DNA of 64,000 nt, taken from NCBI RefSeq assembly GCF_002865645.1, contig NW_020194555.1, forward strand, positions 1,576,288-1,640,287, in the 5' to 3' direction. The notes below the pieces were generated by a model. It had not been told where the DNA came from, searched no databases, and saw only the letters and a list, made by a program, of their open reading frames with translations. A program made the position numbers and the translations under genes. Of this stretch, positions 1 through 12,169 are shown piece by piece; position 1 is the stretch's first letter, and each line of letters begins with the position of its first letter. This stretch comes from Hyaloscypha bicolor E. Lineage: Eukaryota; Ascomycota; Leotiomycetes; Helotiales; Hyaloscyphaceae.

Positions 1-3000
1 CGCTCTCAATTCAGTAACTTCTAGTAATCCAGATAGGCCCGCCATTCTGTATAACCTCCCAGAGTTTATACACCGGGGTCGTGCCCTAACGGGTACCTCA
101 TGTAGAGTTAACTCTAGAACAAGTATCTGGATAATACAATCTACAGCCTACGTCCTAAGAGACTACTCTAAGAAAAATATAAATATCCTTTTATTTTTTA
201 AGGAACTTTCCCTATAATCATCAAGTTAGGCTATCCGGATCTTAAGAACTTCTCTTAGTCTAAAATATATTTTAGGATATTATCATAAAGCTCCTAATAA
301 ATAAGTATCGAGATTACTCTTAAAGCTTATTATATTAGGAAAGGAAATAGGTTCTAACCTTATTTCAGGAAGTTCCCTAGTAAGGAATTACTAAGGAAAA
401 GAAATAGATTTTATAAATAGAGTTTCTATAAGATATAGTAAACTATAAGATATTCCTAAGAATATTCTTATAATTACTCTAACTATAGGATATACTAGTT
501 AATTATATTTACTAATTCTTGGCTTTTATTAGAGTACTTTGACTTTAGTATATAAGCCCTATTCTTAAGCTTAGGTAGTAGTAACCGGGTATTAATCTCG
601 GTATCTTAATTATTACCGGATTATTTCCGTTATTATTACTGGCTCTCGGAGGTTCCTAAGGGGCCCTATTAAAAGTATTAGACGAGCTTTGCTATTACCC
701 ATATCGGGATTAATCTGGTCGACTTCCTCTATAAAAATAGCTTTGGTAAGGGGTTATATATTTTGCAGATTTCGAGATATAATTACTTATTAAACTACTT
801 TCTTTGAGGATAGAGAGATTAGCTTATAAGGTATTTATTAGTAGGTAATAAGATAATAGAATAAATTAGTATATTATAAAACCATAGTATTAAATTTAGT
901 ATAGAGTATAGAACTAATCTCTGTCCCTCCTATAAGGTCCAGGGAAGCCCCCTCTAAATAGGAGGCCCCGATAGCATATATATAATTAGTAATTTATAAG
1001 CCTAATATATATAATATAAATAGTAGTTAGTTAGGATATTAAAGGGCCGCTAATCTCCCTGATTAATACCTGTAATATCCGAGGTTTATTATATGCCCTT
1101 AAGTTATATATAACCCTATATATATTACAAAGACTTCCTATTAATAATTCTTTCTCTAGTAATTAGAAATATTAGTTTTATCTAAATTAACTTTTTTTTT
1201 TAAAGTTTACTATAAATAGTAAATCTTATTATAACTAATAGCCGGGATTATTATTAACTAAATCCGAATTACCTGGCTTATTAAAGTAATAATAAGTAAT
1301 AGTATATTAAATTATAATACTAAGGAAATTACTCTTATTAATCCTAAATAATAAGTTCCTAAGATTATTATAAAATATAAATTTAGTTATATTTCGGATT
1401 AAGCCTTATATTACTAAGAAATATAATATCTAGGAATTATTAATAGTACTAGATAATATAAATCTGAACTTGGGCTCAAATAGATATTCTTTCTTTTTTC
1501 TATTAGTATTAAATACTCGAGAGTAATAAATAGTAATATTTAGTATATATTCGAATAAAATAATTTTTATTTCTATTATAAAAACACGTATATTTTTATA
1601 TATTTCTTTATTAGTAATAAAAATAGGAATATAGCCCAGATTTATTTATATTATATTATAGTACTTTTGCTTATAACTAAGAATAATAATTGCTCCTACT
1701 AGAATAAGGATATTAAGGCCCATAATTATTAGTACTAGTAACTAGTTAATTATATAAATCTCTCTTTCTAAAAATATTAGATAACTAATTATATCCGGGA
1801 ATTAAAATTCGTATCTAATAAATTCCGAGATTAAGGGCCTATTACTAATACTAGTTAAATAAATAATATAGCCTCTAGCTATTTTCTATAATAAAATATT
1901 AGGAAAATATACCTTATATATAGCTTGAGTTATTAATAAAATAAGAAAGTACGAATTTATTAATTATACTAGATCCCGTATCTTTATTAATTACTACTAA
2001 AGAAATATACTTATTAGAGCTATTACCCTATATATTACTTAGTAAAAAAAACTAGTCCGACTTCTTGTTTTCTATATCTTTTATTATTAGCTAACTATTT
2101 TAATTCTATTTATATTCTTTATTAATACTTAATATTCGTATATCTCTTAATCTAATACTTCTATAGAAAAATAAACTATTAGTATAGCCTTACTAGCTAG
2201 TAAGGAAATAGTAGAATAAGTTTATTTCCTTAATTAATACTAGTTAGAAAAAGGTAAAATTATAGCTAATAAAAATTTGGGAAATAGAATTAAAGTAATA
2301 GAAGCTAGAGCAAGTAACTAAGTATTAATATTTATAATAATAGGTACTATTTTAAATACTAGTAAGAATAAGCTCCTAGTAAAATTACTAAAAGAATACT
2401 TAATACTTATTACTAAATTATAATTACTAATTAGTAATCCGAAATATTATTTCCCGGCTACTAAGAATTATATTAGCCTTTATAATAATTATTAAATAAT
2501 CTTACTATTTAGTATATAGTATATAGCTACTTATTTATTATTTATTTTTTATTATTCTTGCTAGTACCTTTAAACTTTATATTATAATTTATAAGAAAGG
2601 CTTTTACTTTAAACTATTAGTCTTTTATTAGTACTAGATAATTAGGATATTTAAAGTCCAGATACTAATCTCTATAATATTAGTAAGAATACTTCAGGAT
2701 AAATAGCTTATTCTAATAAGCTTTATTATATGAGACTACTATTTTTTCCTTATTATCTAAGGTATTACTAGGCTTTTTCTAGGTAGGGCTAATATTAAAT
2801 ATATAACTAAAAGCTTTTATAATTTATTTTGCTTTATTCTTTATTAGAACAGGCTTGTAAAAACAAGAAATACCTTAGTTAAAACCCTAGATCTTACTAT
2901 ATTACCTAAATAAATTTAATACTAGTAAACAGAAATAATTTATTTTAACTAGCTTCTTTATTACAAATTCCTTATTATAAAGGCATATATAAAAGACTTC

Positions 3001-4140
3001 GAAGTAATTCCGGCTATAAGAAAGATTAATAAGTATTATAAGAATAGGATTAAGGCTTTTTCAAATCTTTTCTATTATTTCTTTTTTATTAGAAATTAGT
3101 ATATTCTTTAAGAAACTAATCTTTTTTATAAAATATATCCTAATATTATTACTAGATAATAGAGAGTATATATACTTATTTATTTTCTCTTATATAGAAA
3201 AGTAATTAAATATAAATTATAAGCTTAATTATTATATCTATTTAGTATAATCTTATCTTATTTTATTTCTAACTAGTACTAGTAGCCCTATATACTAAAT
3301 AATAGAATTCCCTTAAAAGTAAAGTAGTAAAATAAATAGAACTTATATATTACTATAATTACTGTAGCAGGTATTAATATATTTAATAAATAAAAATACT
3401 AAAGTTATTAAGTTTTTCGGATTAAAGAGTATAATATTACTAGCTTTTAAGTTTACCTTTAGCCTATATTCTACTAAAAATATAGACTTATCCCTAGTAA
3501 TATCTCTGCTTATATAATAGTCCGGTAGTAAATAGTAATTACCGGAAGCTAGATAATAATCTGGAAATCCCTAAAGCTATTAATAAGTATTTTATTAAAA
3601 GTAATTACTAAATAAAGAGTCCGGATATTCTATATTCCTAGAAAACTATCTATAATATTTCTCTTTAGTATAAGCCCTTAGGTTCGGCTATTACTAAAAG
3701 TTATTCTGGAATTTAACTTATTACTAGTAATAGTTATTAATATCCAAAGTATAAAAACCTTATCTTTTAATTAAGTATATTACAGAAAGCCTATAGTTAT
3801 TATTTCTAGAAAACTAAGACTAATTATATATCTTTTCTTTAATAGTCTATAATAGGCCTATAGGGCCGGTATATTACTAGATAATGAATTATAAGAACTC
3901 TCCGTTATGAAATCTTTATTTGGCCAGATTTATTAAAGTCAAATTAAATTCTTTATAATATACTTTAAGATCCTTCTTTACTATTAATATATAATATATA
4001 TTAATCCGTTCCCGTTCTTCTGCTATAACGGGTTTATTAAGGTCAGGCAAGCGTAATATTCTAGTATTATTAGCCTTTAGTAACTTCGCTAGCAAGACGG
4101 TATCTCTCTTATATGCCTTCTTGGAATATTTGACTCGGCC
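1..4140. repeat. RIP-degraded AT-rich repeat block
   Basis: About 4.1 kb of extremely AT-rich DNA dominated by TA, ATA and TAT steps, with few CA or TG dinucleotides over long stretches. No open frame above 60 codons exists on either strand. This is what repeat-induced point mutation leaves after CpA-to-TpA conversion of a transposon. I cannot identify the original element. The block continues past the left edge of the window. Confidence 0.85.
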
Positions 4141-4980
4141 CTCTAAGATAATACTCTTTTGCGGCTAATAACGGGCAGGCCTCGTATCCAGTCCCTTCTC
4201 CTTATTCTATTATACAGGGCTATAGTAGTTGCTATTAAGAGGCGAGTAGTACTGAAATCCCGAGCCCTCTAGGGCAGGCGTAGCGGCTAAAGATACTATT
4301 CCTGTATCTGCAGACAAGAATAAAGGTATAGGACTAGTAATAGGTAATAATCGCGGCAAAGGTTACTCAAAGAAATCCGAGGCCAGTGGGTTATAAGAGC
4401 TCGATTAATTAGAGTCATTTGCAGGAGTTAATAGCGGATATACCTGCCTAACTATTAGCAGATACTAGAGATATGCGAAGGAGAAGTTCTTAATAGAATT
4501 ACAGAAGCTCTTAATAGAATCGCAGGATTAATTAATTAATATTACTAGTCGGGAAGTGTGTGCGGTTGCCGACCGAAGTGACGTGTGCAGTCGCCGGCAG
4601 CCGCCGAAAAACGAATCCAAAAGCTATTGGATACCGAGAAGAATTGGTTTATTACCCCCTACCAAAATGTTTAACGTGAACTCAATGAAAAAGCAGAAGC
4701 GTCTGATGAAAAGCGGAAGCGTCTGGGTTGGGTAGGTGGGTAGGTGCTGTGGTCCTTCCGTCTTCGTTCGACACGATCAATAGTAGACACACTTCTCTGA
4801 CCCGGTAGTTCCGAAAAATCGTTCAAAGTATTACTACTAATCTGTTACGGGATAGACATCCCGGTGGGCCCCAACGATGGCGAAGGCCAGAGTAGGGCAG
4901 AAAGATGATGTATTCTCTATGAGTGATAGCTAGCTAAAGTACCTTCCGCCCCTGGTAGCTTACGTAACAGGCTGGGATGA
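4141..4980. other. Edge of the RIP block and low-content spacer
   Basis: GC rises from about 4141. The stretch still looks like repeat remnant up to about 4550 (degraded, no frame). The rest (about 4550-4980) is ordinary-composition intergenic DNA with no feature I can support. Confidence 0.5.
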
Positions 4981-5160
4981 CAACGACGCCGCAGATACTG
5001 TGGCATTGGCGAGGAGGAGTATGTTGATGTCCATTGGAACCAAGGGTTTGATGGGGAAGCCTTTGATGCGAACGGATTCAACGCAGAGGGACTCTATTAC
5101 ATGGATATCAATGAAGTCTGGCAGGGAGCCAAGGATCTGTATGCTTGCGGAATCAGATGA
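4981..5160 (+). pseudogene. Possible coding remnant, unknown
   Basis: A 59-codon open stretch with no start codon near its beginning lies between a TGA (4978-4980) and a TGA (5158-5160). Its translation is low in repeats and looks like protein, with Gly/Asn/Asp-rich text around DVHWNQGFDGEAFDANGF and a following INEVWQGAKDL. A different frame (from about 4974) also looks coding, as DDNDAADTVALAR, which suggests a frameshift near 5015. I do not recognise the family. It could be an internal exon or a decayed gene. Confidence 0.2.
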
Positions 5161-5583
5161 GTAACATAGTGTTTCAAGAGTATCCTGGACACTCTAGAAA
5201 ATAAATCACCGCCGCACTCTTATTTGAATGAATGTGCAGCTTCGACTTGGGACATTGAACATTTGTGCCGCTTTTTCTGCCCATCACAAGGAATAGAAGT
5301 AGTGTGATTGTCGTGATGTGGTCGGAGTTCTCAAAGATGGGGTGAGGGGAAACCGCACCAGCGGAATTGTGGAGACTCCGCACTGCCGAGTTGGGACTTG
5401 GCATCCTCATCCCCGTATATCATCTGGGGCGACGGGCCAGTCGACCTTGAACCTGATGGTTAGCAGTTGAACCTCTGCAGAAACGAGTGTTGAAAGCATC
5501 ATTTCTCTGCCCAGATTCGACTCATTTAGGAGGTTGAAGTGTTAAACCTGGCGCTGCAAACCTCCACCTTCTACTCGACAGAC

Positions 5584-7020
5584 ATGACTTCAGAAAACTT
5601 ATCAGAGAGCGAGAGTGCAATGAAAGCTGCATCTCAGGGATTCTTCAACACGATATCGCTGCTCTCCTTCTCTTCCTCGGTCTCCCTTTTAGTGGGTGGG
5701 GTTGCTTTGATGGTTGCTGTTATCTTATATCTCGCGTTTACAGGCTCAACGCCAGCGACATCGTCGAGGAAGGCCCAACAAGCCAGGATTATGAGAAAAG
5801 CGTACAGAACTATGGAGAAACAAGCTTTATCATCAGATAGCAAGCGAGTAAGGGTAGGTTCATCTCTCAGGGACAAGAGGATCCGGAAGTTAAGCTGACA
5901 TCCTGTACGAGAGCTCGAGCAGAGCAGCCGCTGGCTCCATGCGAATCAGCCAGGTGAGTAATATCCTGAAAGGCATTGTTCACAATATTGAAGAATATAG
6001 CTTTGGGTCTATCCCGTAAAGTCTCTCCGGGGCTGCGTCGTTCCTCAAGCCATGTTGACCAAGGAGGGATTCTACCTCGATCGTCGCTTCGTGCTCCTGC
6101 AACCAGACGAAGAAAATCCTGGACATTGGAAGCATATGGCAGTCTCACGGATATCACAAATGGTCCTCTTCCACCCTTCTGTTTCAGGAGACAGACTCAC
6201 CATCACCTACCGCCCCCCTGGATCTGCTCCCGCCGATCCTCAGACCCTCGAAGTTCCTCTCGAACCGGAAAACCTTGCCCAGCTTCGGAGAGTGGACGTC
6301 AATATGCATTCAAGTCCCACGAAAGGCTTCGATATGGGTGAGAAGTATAGCAAATGGTTCTCAGATCGCTTCGGATTCAAAGTTATCCTCGCATATTGGG
6401 GAAACAACCCACGTCTTGTCCTCGGAAATCTCCCGGGCAAACCCACAACCCAGGGACCGAAGCCAAAGAACGCATTCACGAAAGTCATGAGCTCGCTGCC
6501 AATCATAGGCCCTATGTTAGAGGAAGACGATGGAGTCATTGCTTTCAACGACTGTGCACCTTACCTCGTAATTACCGAACCCTCACTCGCAGACGTTTCC
6601 AAACGACTCCCGCCAGGCGTGGAAATGGACGTCACGAAGTTCCGTGCCAACATTCTACTCAAAACCTCTGATCCCGCATGGGTCGAAGACTTCTGGGGCG
6701 AATTGGCGTTTGGAGATGGAGGTGCAAAGATCCTCCTCACAGGAAATTGCGGTAGATGTAAGAGTTTGAATGTCGATTACAATACTGGGGAATCGGGCAC
6801 GGGGCGGGATGGAGAGGTGCTGAAGCTGTTGCAGAAGGATAGGAGGGTTGATCAGGGCACTAAGTATAGTCCTATCTTTGGAAGATATGGGTTTGCGAGT
6901 AAAGAGTCGGAGGGGATGGTTTTGAAGGTTGGAAGTGAGGTGATCTTGAGTAAGAGGAATGAGGAGAGGACGAGGTTTTGTGAGTTCTCTTGGAGGGAAT
7001 CGATTTGGGAGAGATACTGA
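5584..7020 (+). CDS. Membrane-anchored MOSC / mARC-like molybdenum-cofactor protein
   Basis: Proposed exons are 5584-5853, 5912-5953 and 6001-7020 (443 aa). Both introns are phase 0 (58 and 47 nt), and the first has a GCTGAC branch site at 5894-5899. The N-terminal exon has one hydrophobic segment (around residues 26-55), which suggests a membrane anchor. Exon 2 reads into MRISQ and exon 3 continues LWVYPVKSLRG, the usual opening of the MOSC N-terminal beta-barrel, then LTKEGFYLDRRFVLL. The C-terminal MOSC domain contains NCGRCKSLNVDYNTG, matching the mARC segment that holds the molybdenum-binding cysteine, followed by YSPIFGRYGF. mARC enzymes reduce N-hydroxylated substrates with cytochrome b5 and b5 reductase, usually on the mitochondrial outer membrane. 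That role is inferred from the family. The anchor exon is the least certain part. A start at 5939 would give a shorter protein without the anchor. Confidence 0.8.
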
Positions 7021-7710
7021 TTTTAACAGATTGGCCCGGGCTTTCCACATAAGTTCTTTGCTCTTGAATCATCAAGATTGAAGATCGAGAGAGTTGATGA
7101 GCCGAGTCAGCTTCGAATTGGGAAATGAAGTTGTTTGAAATTGTCGATTGTGTGTGTTGACCAAGACTTGTGATAAGTATCACACAGCGTACTTCATTTG
7201 AAGACTTCCTTTTTTCAGAAGAAAGGAAGAAGACGCCTAGGCGTTGGACCCTTACTATACTTTTATTTCGTGAATCTCTGTACCAAAGTTCTTCGGGGCC
7301 TCTGATGGGAATTGTGGGGTCGGGTCTGTCTGAGGACTCCCGTGTATGCACCTCACGCCACATGTGACATGACAAGCAAAAGGCCGCATTGGTGTTGATC
7401 CTTCCAGCCACTTCAAGACAACTGGTGCAATCTGCAGAGAGCTGAAAGTTTGGGATTCTCGTGATTGGCCAGAACTCGGCATACGAAGGCGGGCGATGGA
7501 AACCGTCCAACTGTCAAAATTCCACGCGCCTTCGTAGTAGTCGCCATTGGCCAACCCTCTGCACTGCAGGCTTGATAAGGACGCCCAAAAAAACCCCAAA
7601 AAAATGAAGCCGCCGGAAGAGGTCCTTCTTCGTGTCGTCGTCGTCGCCGTCGTCGTGGCAAGCCTCCTCTCAAACTCATCTGCGATCTCTTTGTCGGAAT
7701 ATCTTCGATA
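7021..7710. other. Intergenic, mARC-like gene to protease-like gene
   Basis: 690 bp. A short run of GTC/GTCGTC units lies near 7629-7660, just before the next gene. I see no other feature. Confidence 0.5.
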
Positions 7711-9723
7711 ATGAAGCCGTCATCGATTGTTTCAACTTTACTTTGCGGCGCGCTCTACCATTCCCATTGTTTTCTCGCAGCCAAGGTCGTTCGGTTCAAT
7801 GTGACCAGAGCCTTGCCCAATAATGGGGAAGCTATCGCAAGTTTGGCGCGACGCAATTATGTTGCGGAATCATTGATCAATAATCTCACTTCTGCAGGGT
7901 ACCGTAAGTAGCTAGGGGGTATTCTCGTGATTTCTCCCCAACTAATGTCTCGATTTTTCTGTTCTCCCGAACCACTTTTGAACCTGGCTAATAAGCCTTC
8001 CATTACACAGTTGCTTCTGTACAAGTCGGAACACCATCACAGACACTCCGACTACAGATATCAACCGGAAGCAGTGATATTTGGGTAATTGATAATTCGA
8101 GCAATATATGCGCTCAAGGTTGTGTGACTCCGTGTAAGCAAGCACCTGTTCCGATTTCCTGAATAGAGCCTTCTGGATACACGCCTCATAAATTACAAAG
8201 CTGATCCCATACTTAGTTTACTCGAAGAAATCAACCAGCCTATCCATGATTTCTGCTGGGGGTTTCAATATTTCTTATGTCGACACTACAGGAGCAATGG
8301 GGGACTACATTCGGGACGAGTTCCTGTTCGGTCAAGTTGGTCATAGCATGCAACTGCAGATGGGATTAGTAAACGATACAACACGCGGAGCAGGGGTTAT
8401 GGGGATCGGCTACGACACCCACGAAGCTACGAGTATCCAATACAATAATTTCATGGATGAGATGGTCAGCGATGGTATCACGAATACCAAACTCTACAGC
8501 CTCTGGTTGAACGACTTGGGGAGCAGTTCCGGAAGCATTCTTTTCGGGGGCATCGACACGGAAAAGTATTATGGTACTCTGTCTTCGATACCGATCATCC
8601 CGGACGGCAATAATAAGTACACTAAATTCAATGTGGGTCTTACCTCGATTTCATACACGCCCGGAACTACGGCCATACCTCTCACAACTCCCAATTTCAC
8701 GACCTCGGTTCTTCTTGAGTCTTCAACGGCTTTGATGTATTTGCCAGAGGAGAATATCAATGTTATTTACAGCGCATTCGGCGTCGAATTTGGTTTTGAT
8801 GGATATCCCTATGCCGATTGCAAGTACAGCAACTCGTCATATATGTCTTTTGGATTTGAGAGCGGGACCGTTATTAACGTTCCTTATTCGGAATTCGTCA
8901 CCAAGCTCTATGCTCCAAGCCTAAATCCGGGGGGGCTGCCGTTTTCCAATTTGTGAGTTTAAAATTCTAGGATTATATTGATCCTTTCGTTGCATATATG
9001 CCTTGAGTCCATACTTCTCACAAGAAACCTTCAAATCGCATTGTTCAAGGCAATACTAATCCGATTACCTAATACAGCTGCTCTTTCGGCATCGAGTCCG
9101 CAGGATCGGAGGCTAATGTGCTCGGCGACTTCTTTCTTCGGAGTGCATACGTCGTCTACGATCTCACGAACAACCATATCTGGATGGCGCCGGCTGTGCT
9201 GAACACCACTAAAAGCAATATTGTCGAAATACAAGCTGGTGCACTTAGCCTGCCCCAAACTACTGGCGAAGCACGACCAAGTCCCACAGCTTCAACATCG
9301 CCTTCCGGAACGTCGCCGATTGGGACGTCCACAAACAGCTCTCCGGTACAGACCGGAACTCCCAAAAAGAAAAATCACGCCGTTGCGATTGGCGTCGGTG
9401 TCGCCGTCCCCTTAGGCGTGGCCCTCGCAGCACTCATCGGGTTTTGCTTCTGGTGGCGAAGACGCAAGACATCTCAATCGACATCAGAGAAACTGCCAAC
9501 ATCCCAACACCGACCAGCACAGCTTCCTGAACTCGGTGATTTAACATACATCCACGCCGATCCTGTGTACATAGACAATGGTCAAGGCAGGATGTCTCGG
9601 ATCAGTAGCACCCCATCGGAACTGTCGGCGGGACAGACGCCTATTTCCTCGCCAAGATCACCGGTTGAGAGAAAACAGGTGCCCGTGAGGGATAAGCTGC
9701 CAACTACTTGGGAACATAGCTAA
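7711..9723 (+). CDS. Aspartic-protease-like membrane protein lacking both catalytic Asp
   Basis: Exons 7711-7903, 8011-8133, 8217-8952 and 9078-9723 keep frame through all three introns (about 565 aa). The protein has a signal peptide, a pepsin/yapsin-type fold, a Ser/Thr/Pro-rich stalk, one transmembrane helix (AVAIGVGVAVPLGVALAALI) followed by WWRRRK, and a cytoplasmic tail of about 90 residues. Fold landmarks are clear: VQVGTPSQTL, SSDIWV, the flap-like YVDTTGAMGDY, GSILFGGIDTEKY and VLGDFFLRSAYVVYD. The first active-site motif reads QISTGSSDIW (Ser where DTGS is expected). The second reads LLESSTALMYLP (Glu-Ser where DSGT is expected). By family knowledge both aspartates are needed, so the protein is probably not a protease and may be a binding or sensing protein. 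The reading frame is intact, so this is not ordinary decay. Confidence 0.85.
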
Positions 9724-10262
9724 TTTTCCTGCTGTGAATGAATGAATAGCATGGGTGGTTTACGAGGTTAAAATAAAACTAATATCCTAATGCCAACCAA
9801 CCGTAAAGAAAACGAGTGCACATGGCAATATTGCGACGAATTGCGGATCCTTCAGTCATTCGATACTGTATGAGAGGAGGGTGAGTTGGTATGAAAGGAT
9901 TGCCAAGACTCAATGTAAATAGGGGCGGGGTGAACTGCGGGATAATTCCGCACAAAGCCGACCCCGCAAAACGCGGAAAAGGTTTCCATCCTCCTGACGA
10001 ACTCCACGTTTCACACGACCATGATATTCTCTCGTGCAACGCAATCGACTCTACTCGATGGCTGACGGTGCGGGGAAAGGGATGAATCTGTGTGGAGACG
10101 CAGCTGAAGTCGGAAAACCGCGGATATTCACATCTACAACATGATCACCACGCAGGCGGTAGGTAACGGAAAAGCTTCACACTATATACATTCCTTCTCT
10201 CTTCCCCCTTTCGTTTCTTGGACAGAAGGACTCCACTCTTATACCCTTACCAATCCCTAATC
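9724..10262. other. Intergenic and upstream region of the isomerase
   Basis: 539 bp. It contains a TATATA at about 10183-10188, some 75 nt before the isomerase ATG, followed by a pyrimidine-rich stretch. Nothing else is supported. Confidence 0.5.
10183..10188 (+). promoter_or_regulatory. Candidate TATA box
   Basis: TATATA followed by a CT-rich leader, about 75 nt upstream of the maleylacetoacetate isomerase ATG at 10263. Confidence 0.35.
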
Positions 10263-10982
10263 ATGGAACAGCCCAAACTCCTCCTCCACACCTACTTTCG
10301 CTCCTCCTGCTCCGCACGGGTACGTACCGCAGCACACTACAAAGGAATCCCACTGGAATACAGTTACATCCACCTGCTCTCGAGCCAACAATTGTCTGAA
10401 GAATACAAGCTCCGCAACCCCTCAGCCAGCGTCCCCACGCTCTCCTTCACCACCTCCTCAGGTCAGTCAGTAACCATCCGCCAATCCATCCCCATCCTCG
10501 AGTTTTTCGAAGAATATTTCCCGAATACACCCCAATTACTGCCTCCTCCCTCGCAACCTACCGAGAGAGTAAAAGTTAGAGAGCTGGTAAACATCATAGC
10601 AAGCGATCTACAGCCTGTGACGAATTTAAGGATGTTGAGAGGTGTGAAGAAATTGAGTGGAGGCAGAGAGGAGGCGCCGGGCGAGTGGGCGAAAGAGTGG
10701 ATGATTCGGGGACTGGAAGCTTATGATAAGGTTGCGGAAGTATATGCGGGGAAATATAGTGTAGGGGATGAGGTGAGTATGGCGGATGTTGTGTTGGCAC
10801 CTGCGGTGGAGGGGGCGCTGAGGTATGGTGTTGATTTGGAAGGGATGAAGACTGTGAAAAGGGTTTATGAGAATGTGAGGGGGTTGGAGGCGTTTAGGAA
10901 GGGGGATTGGCGACATCAGGGGGATACGCCGGCGGAGTTTAGGGTCCAGGATGAACAAGAATGTTCTACTGGGAGGTTGTGA
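10263..10982 (+). CDS. maiA: Maleylacetoacetate isomerase (zeta-class glutathione transferase)
   Basis: Single-exon 239-aa protein. The ATG at 10263 was chosen over upstream non-ATG codons because the family begins about ten residues before the active-site loop. The thioredoxin-like N-terminal half carries SSCSARVR (zeta-class SSCxxRVR, where the serine activates glutathione), VPTL and the QSIPILEFFEE helix. The C-terminal all-alpha half contains VGDEVSMADVVLAPAV, as in family members. Length is slightly above the usual 215-235 aa. The enzyme isomerises maleylacetoacetate to fumarylacetoacetate in the cytosolic phenylalanine/tyrosine catabolic route. No other gene of that route (homogentisate dioxygenase, fumarylacetoacetase) is in the window. 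It converges on the TauD-like gene, with 114 bp between the stop codons. The Trp usual after SSCS is Ala here. Confidence 0.9.
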   Translation: MEQPKLLLHTYFRSSCSARVRTAAHYKGIPLEYSYIHLLSSQQLSEEYKLRNPSASVPTLSFTTSSGQSVTIRQSIPILEFFEEYFPNTPQLLPPPSQPTERVKVRELVNIIASDLQPVTNLRMLRGVKKLSGGREEAPGEWAKEWMIRGLEAYDKVAEVYAGKYSVGDEVSMADVVLAPAVEGALRYGVDLEGMKTVKRVYENVRGLEAFRKGDWRHQGDTPAEFRVQDEQECSTGRL

Positions 10983-11096
10983 GAAAGCTGTGTATATTAT
11001 TATTGTTCTGAGCACCTTTGCGACATTGGACGATATTTATGAACAAATTCCTACATCACATCCTCCTATCTTTGCGATTGCAGGGAAGGAAATCGA

Positions 11097-12169
11097 CTAA
11101 AAAGTCTGCGGAAACCCCAGCTTTACGTCCCCTTTTTCATTCAGTCCCCAAGCAGTGCTGCTCCCATCATGTACTGTCGTCCTCCTCATATCTCTCCTGT
11201 ACCTGCCCTCAAAGCTCCCACCAGTTGCCCTATGCATCACGCAGCGATTATCCCACATCACCAAATCTCCCACTCCATTCCACGGCACCTCAACCGTATA
11301 CTTCTCCTGCGTCGCATGGGCTATCAATCTATCCAACAACTCATCCGAGTCCCTTTTCTCCAACCCCTCAATATGATGCGCATGCCTCGCCACATAAAGG
11401 TTCATCCTGCCACTTGGTTCATGCCGTTGGACAAGCTTGTGCCGAGCCATTTTATGCTCCATAGGATTGACGTGGGCGAAGAATTCCGGGGATCCGAGTT
11501 TGCGTGAGTGGAAGAGTGAATGCGCTGCTACGTAGTCGTTGGAGAGCAGCTCTGCTTTTAAATCGGCAGGGAGCTCGTCAAATGCAGTGCGTGTGTCTGC
11601 GAAGCCTGTTTCTCCGCCCGTGCCAGGAGGTGGGATTATGTGCGCGAGGAGGATAGAGTAGGATGCCCGGCGGGGGTTGAAGCTGGAGTCTACGTGCCAG
11701 AGACCATTTCCCTAATCCTTTGTGTCAATAGAGTGTTGAAATAGGAGAGGCAATGCGGACTTTATTGTAGTGTGAGCGTTGGCTGTCGAGAGCAATTGGA
11801 TTCCCCTCATCATCCAGATTCCCGGCGTCGAATAGTTCGTAATATGGGAACCTTGCTTTTCGTCCATTGGTTAAGTACGGCTTAATATCATCGAGCTCTC
11901 CGAAGCGCTTCGAGAATTCAACGTGCCGGGTATCATCAAGACCTGTGTCTCTGAATACTAGGACGCCATACTCAGGCAATTGTGAGAACACTTGCAGCTT
12001 GGGACTGAAATGGTTAGCTTACTTTCGCGATTGCTTTGAGAATGTCATCAAAGACTTCTTGAGGAATATCTTGTGATAAATCTACGCCCTCGACTTCGGC
12101 AGTGAAAGTTAGACCGATTTCTTTGATTGTGAAGTGTTTGAATTGAGGCTCTTGCAGAAGACCAGGCAT
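11097..12169 (-). CDS. TauD/TfdA-family Fe(II)/2-oxoglutarate dioxygenase
   Basis: Minus-strand exons 12023-12169, 11761-11970 and 11097-11711 give 323 aa. Introns of 52 and 49 nt are both phase 0. The joins restore family text: AIAK then YGVLVFRDTGLDD, and SHYNK then GNGLWHVDSSF. HVD in the last stretch is the metal-binding HxD. The distal histidine lies in WDNRCVMHRATGG, and the RRDMRRTTVHD that follows carries the Arg expected to bind 2-oxoglutarate. This layout matches 2,4-D dioxygenase/TauD-like fungal enzymes that hydroxylate small acids or sulfonates. The real substrate is unknown. The second intron donor (GTCCGC) is weak. The gene is divergent from the dienelactone hydrolase (541 bp apart), so the two could share a promoter. 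Confidence 0.85.
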
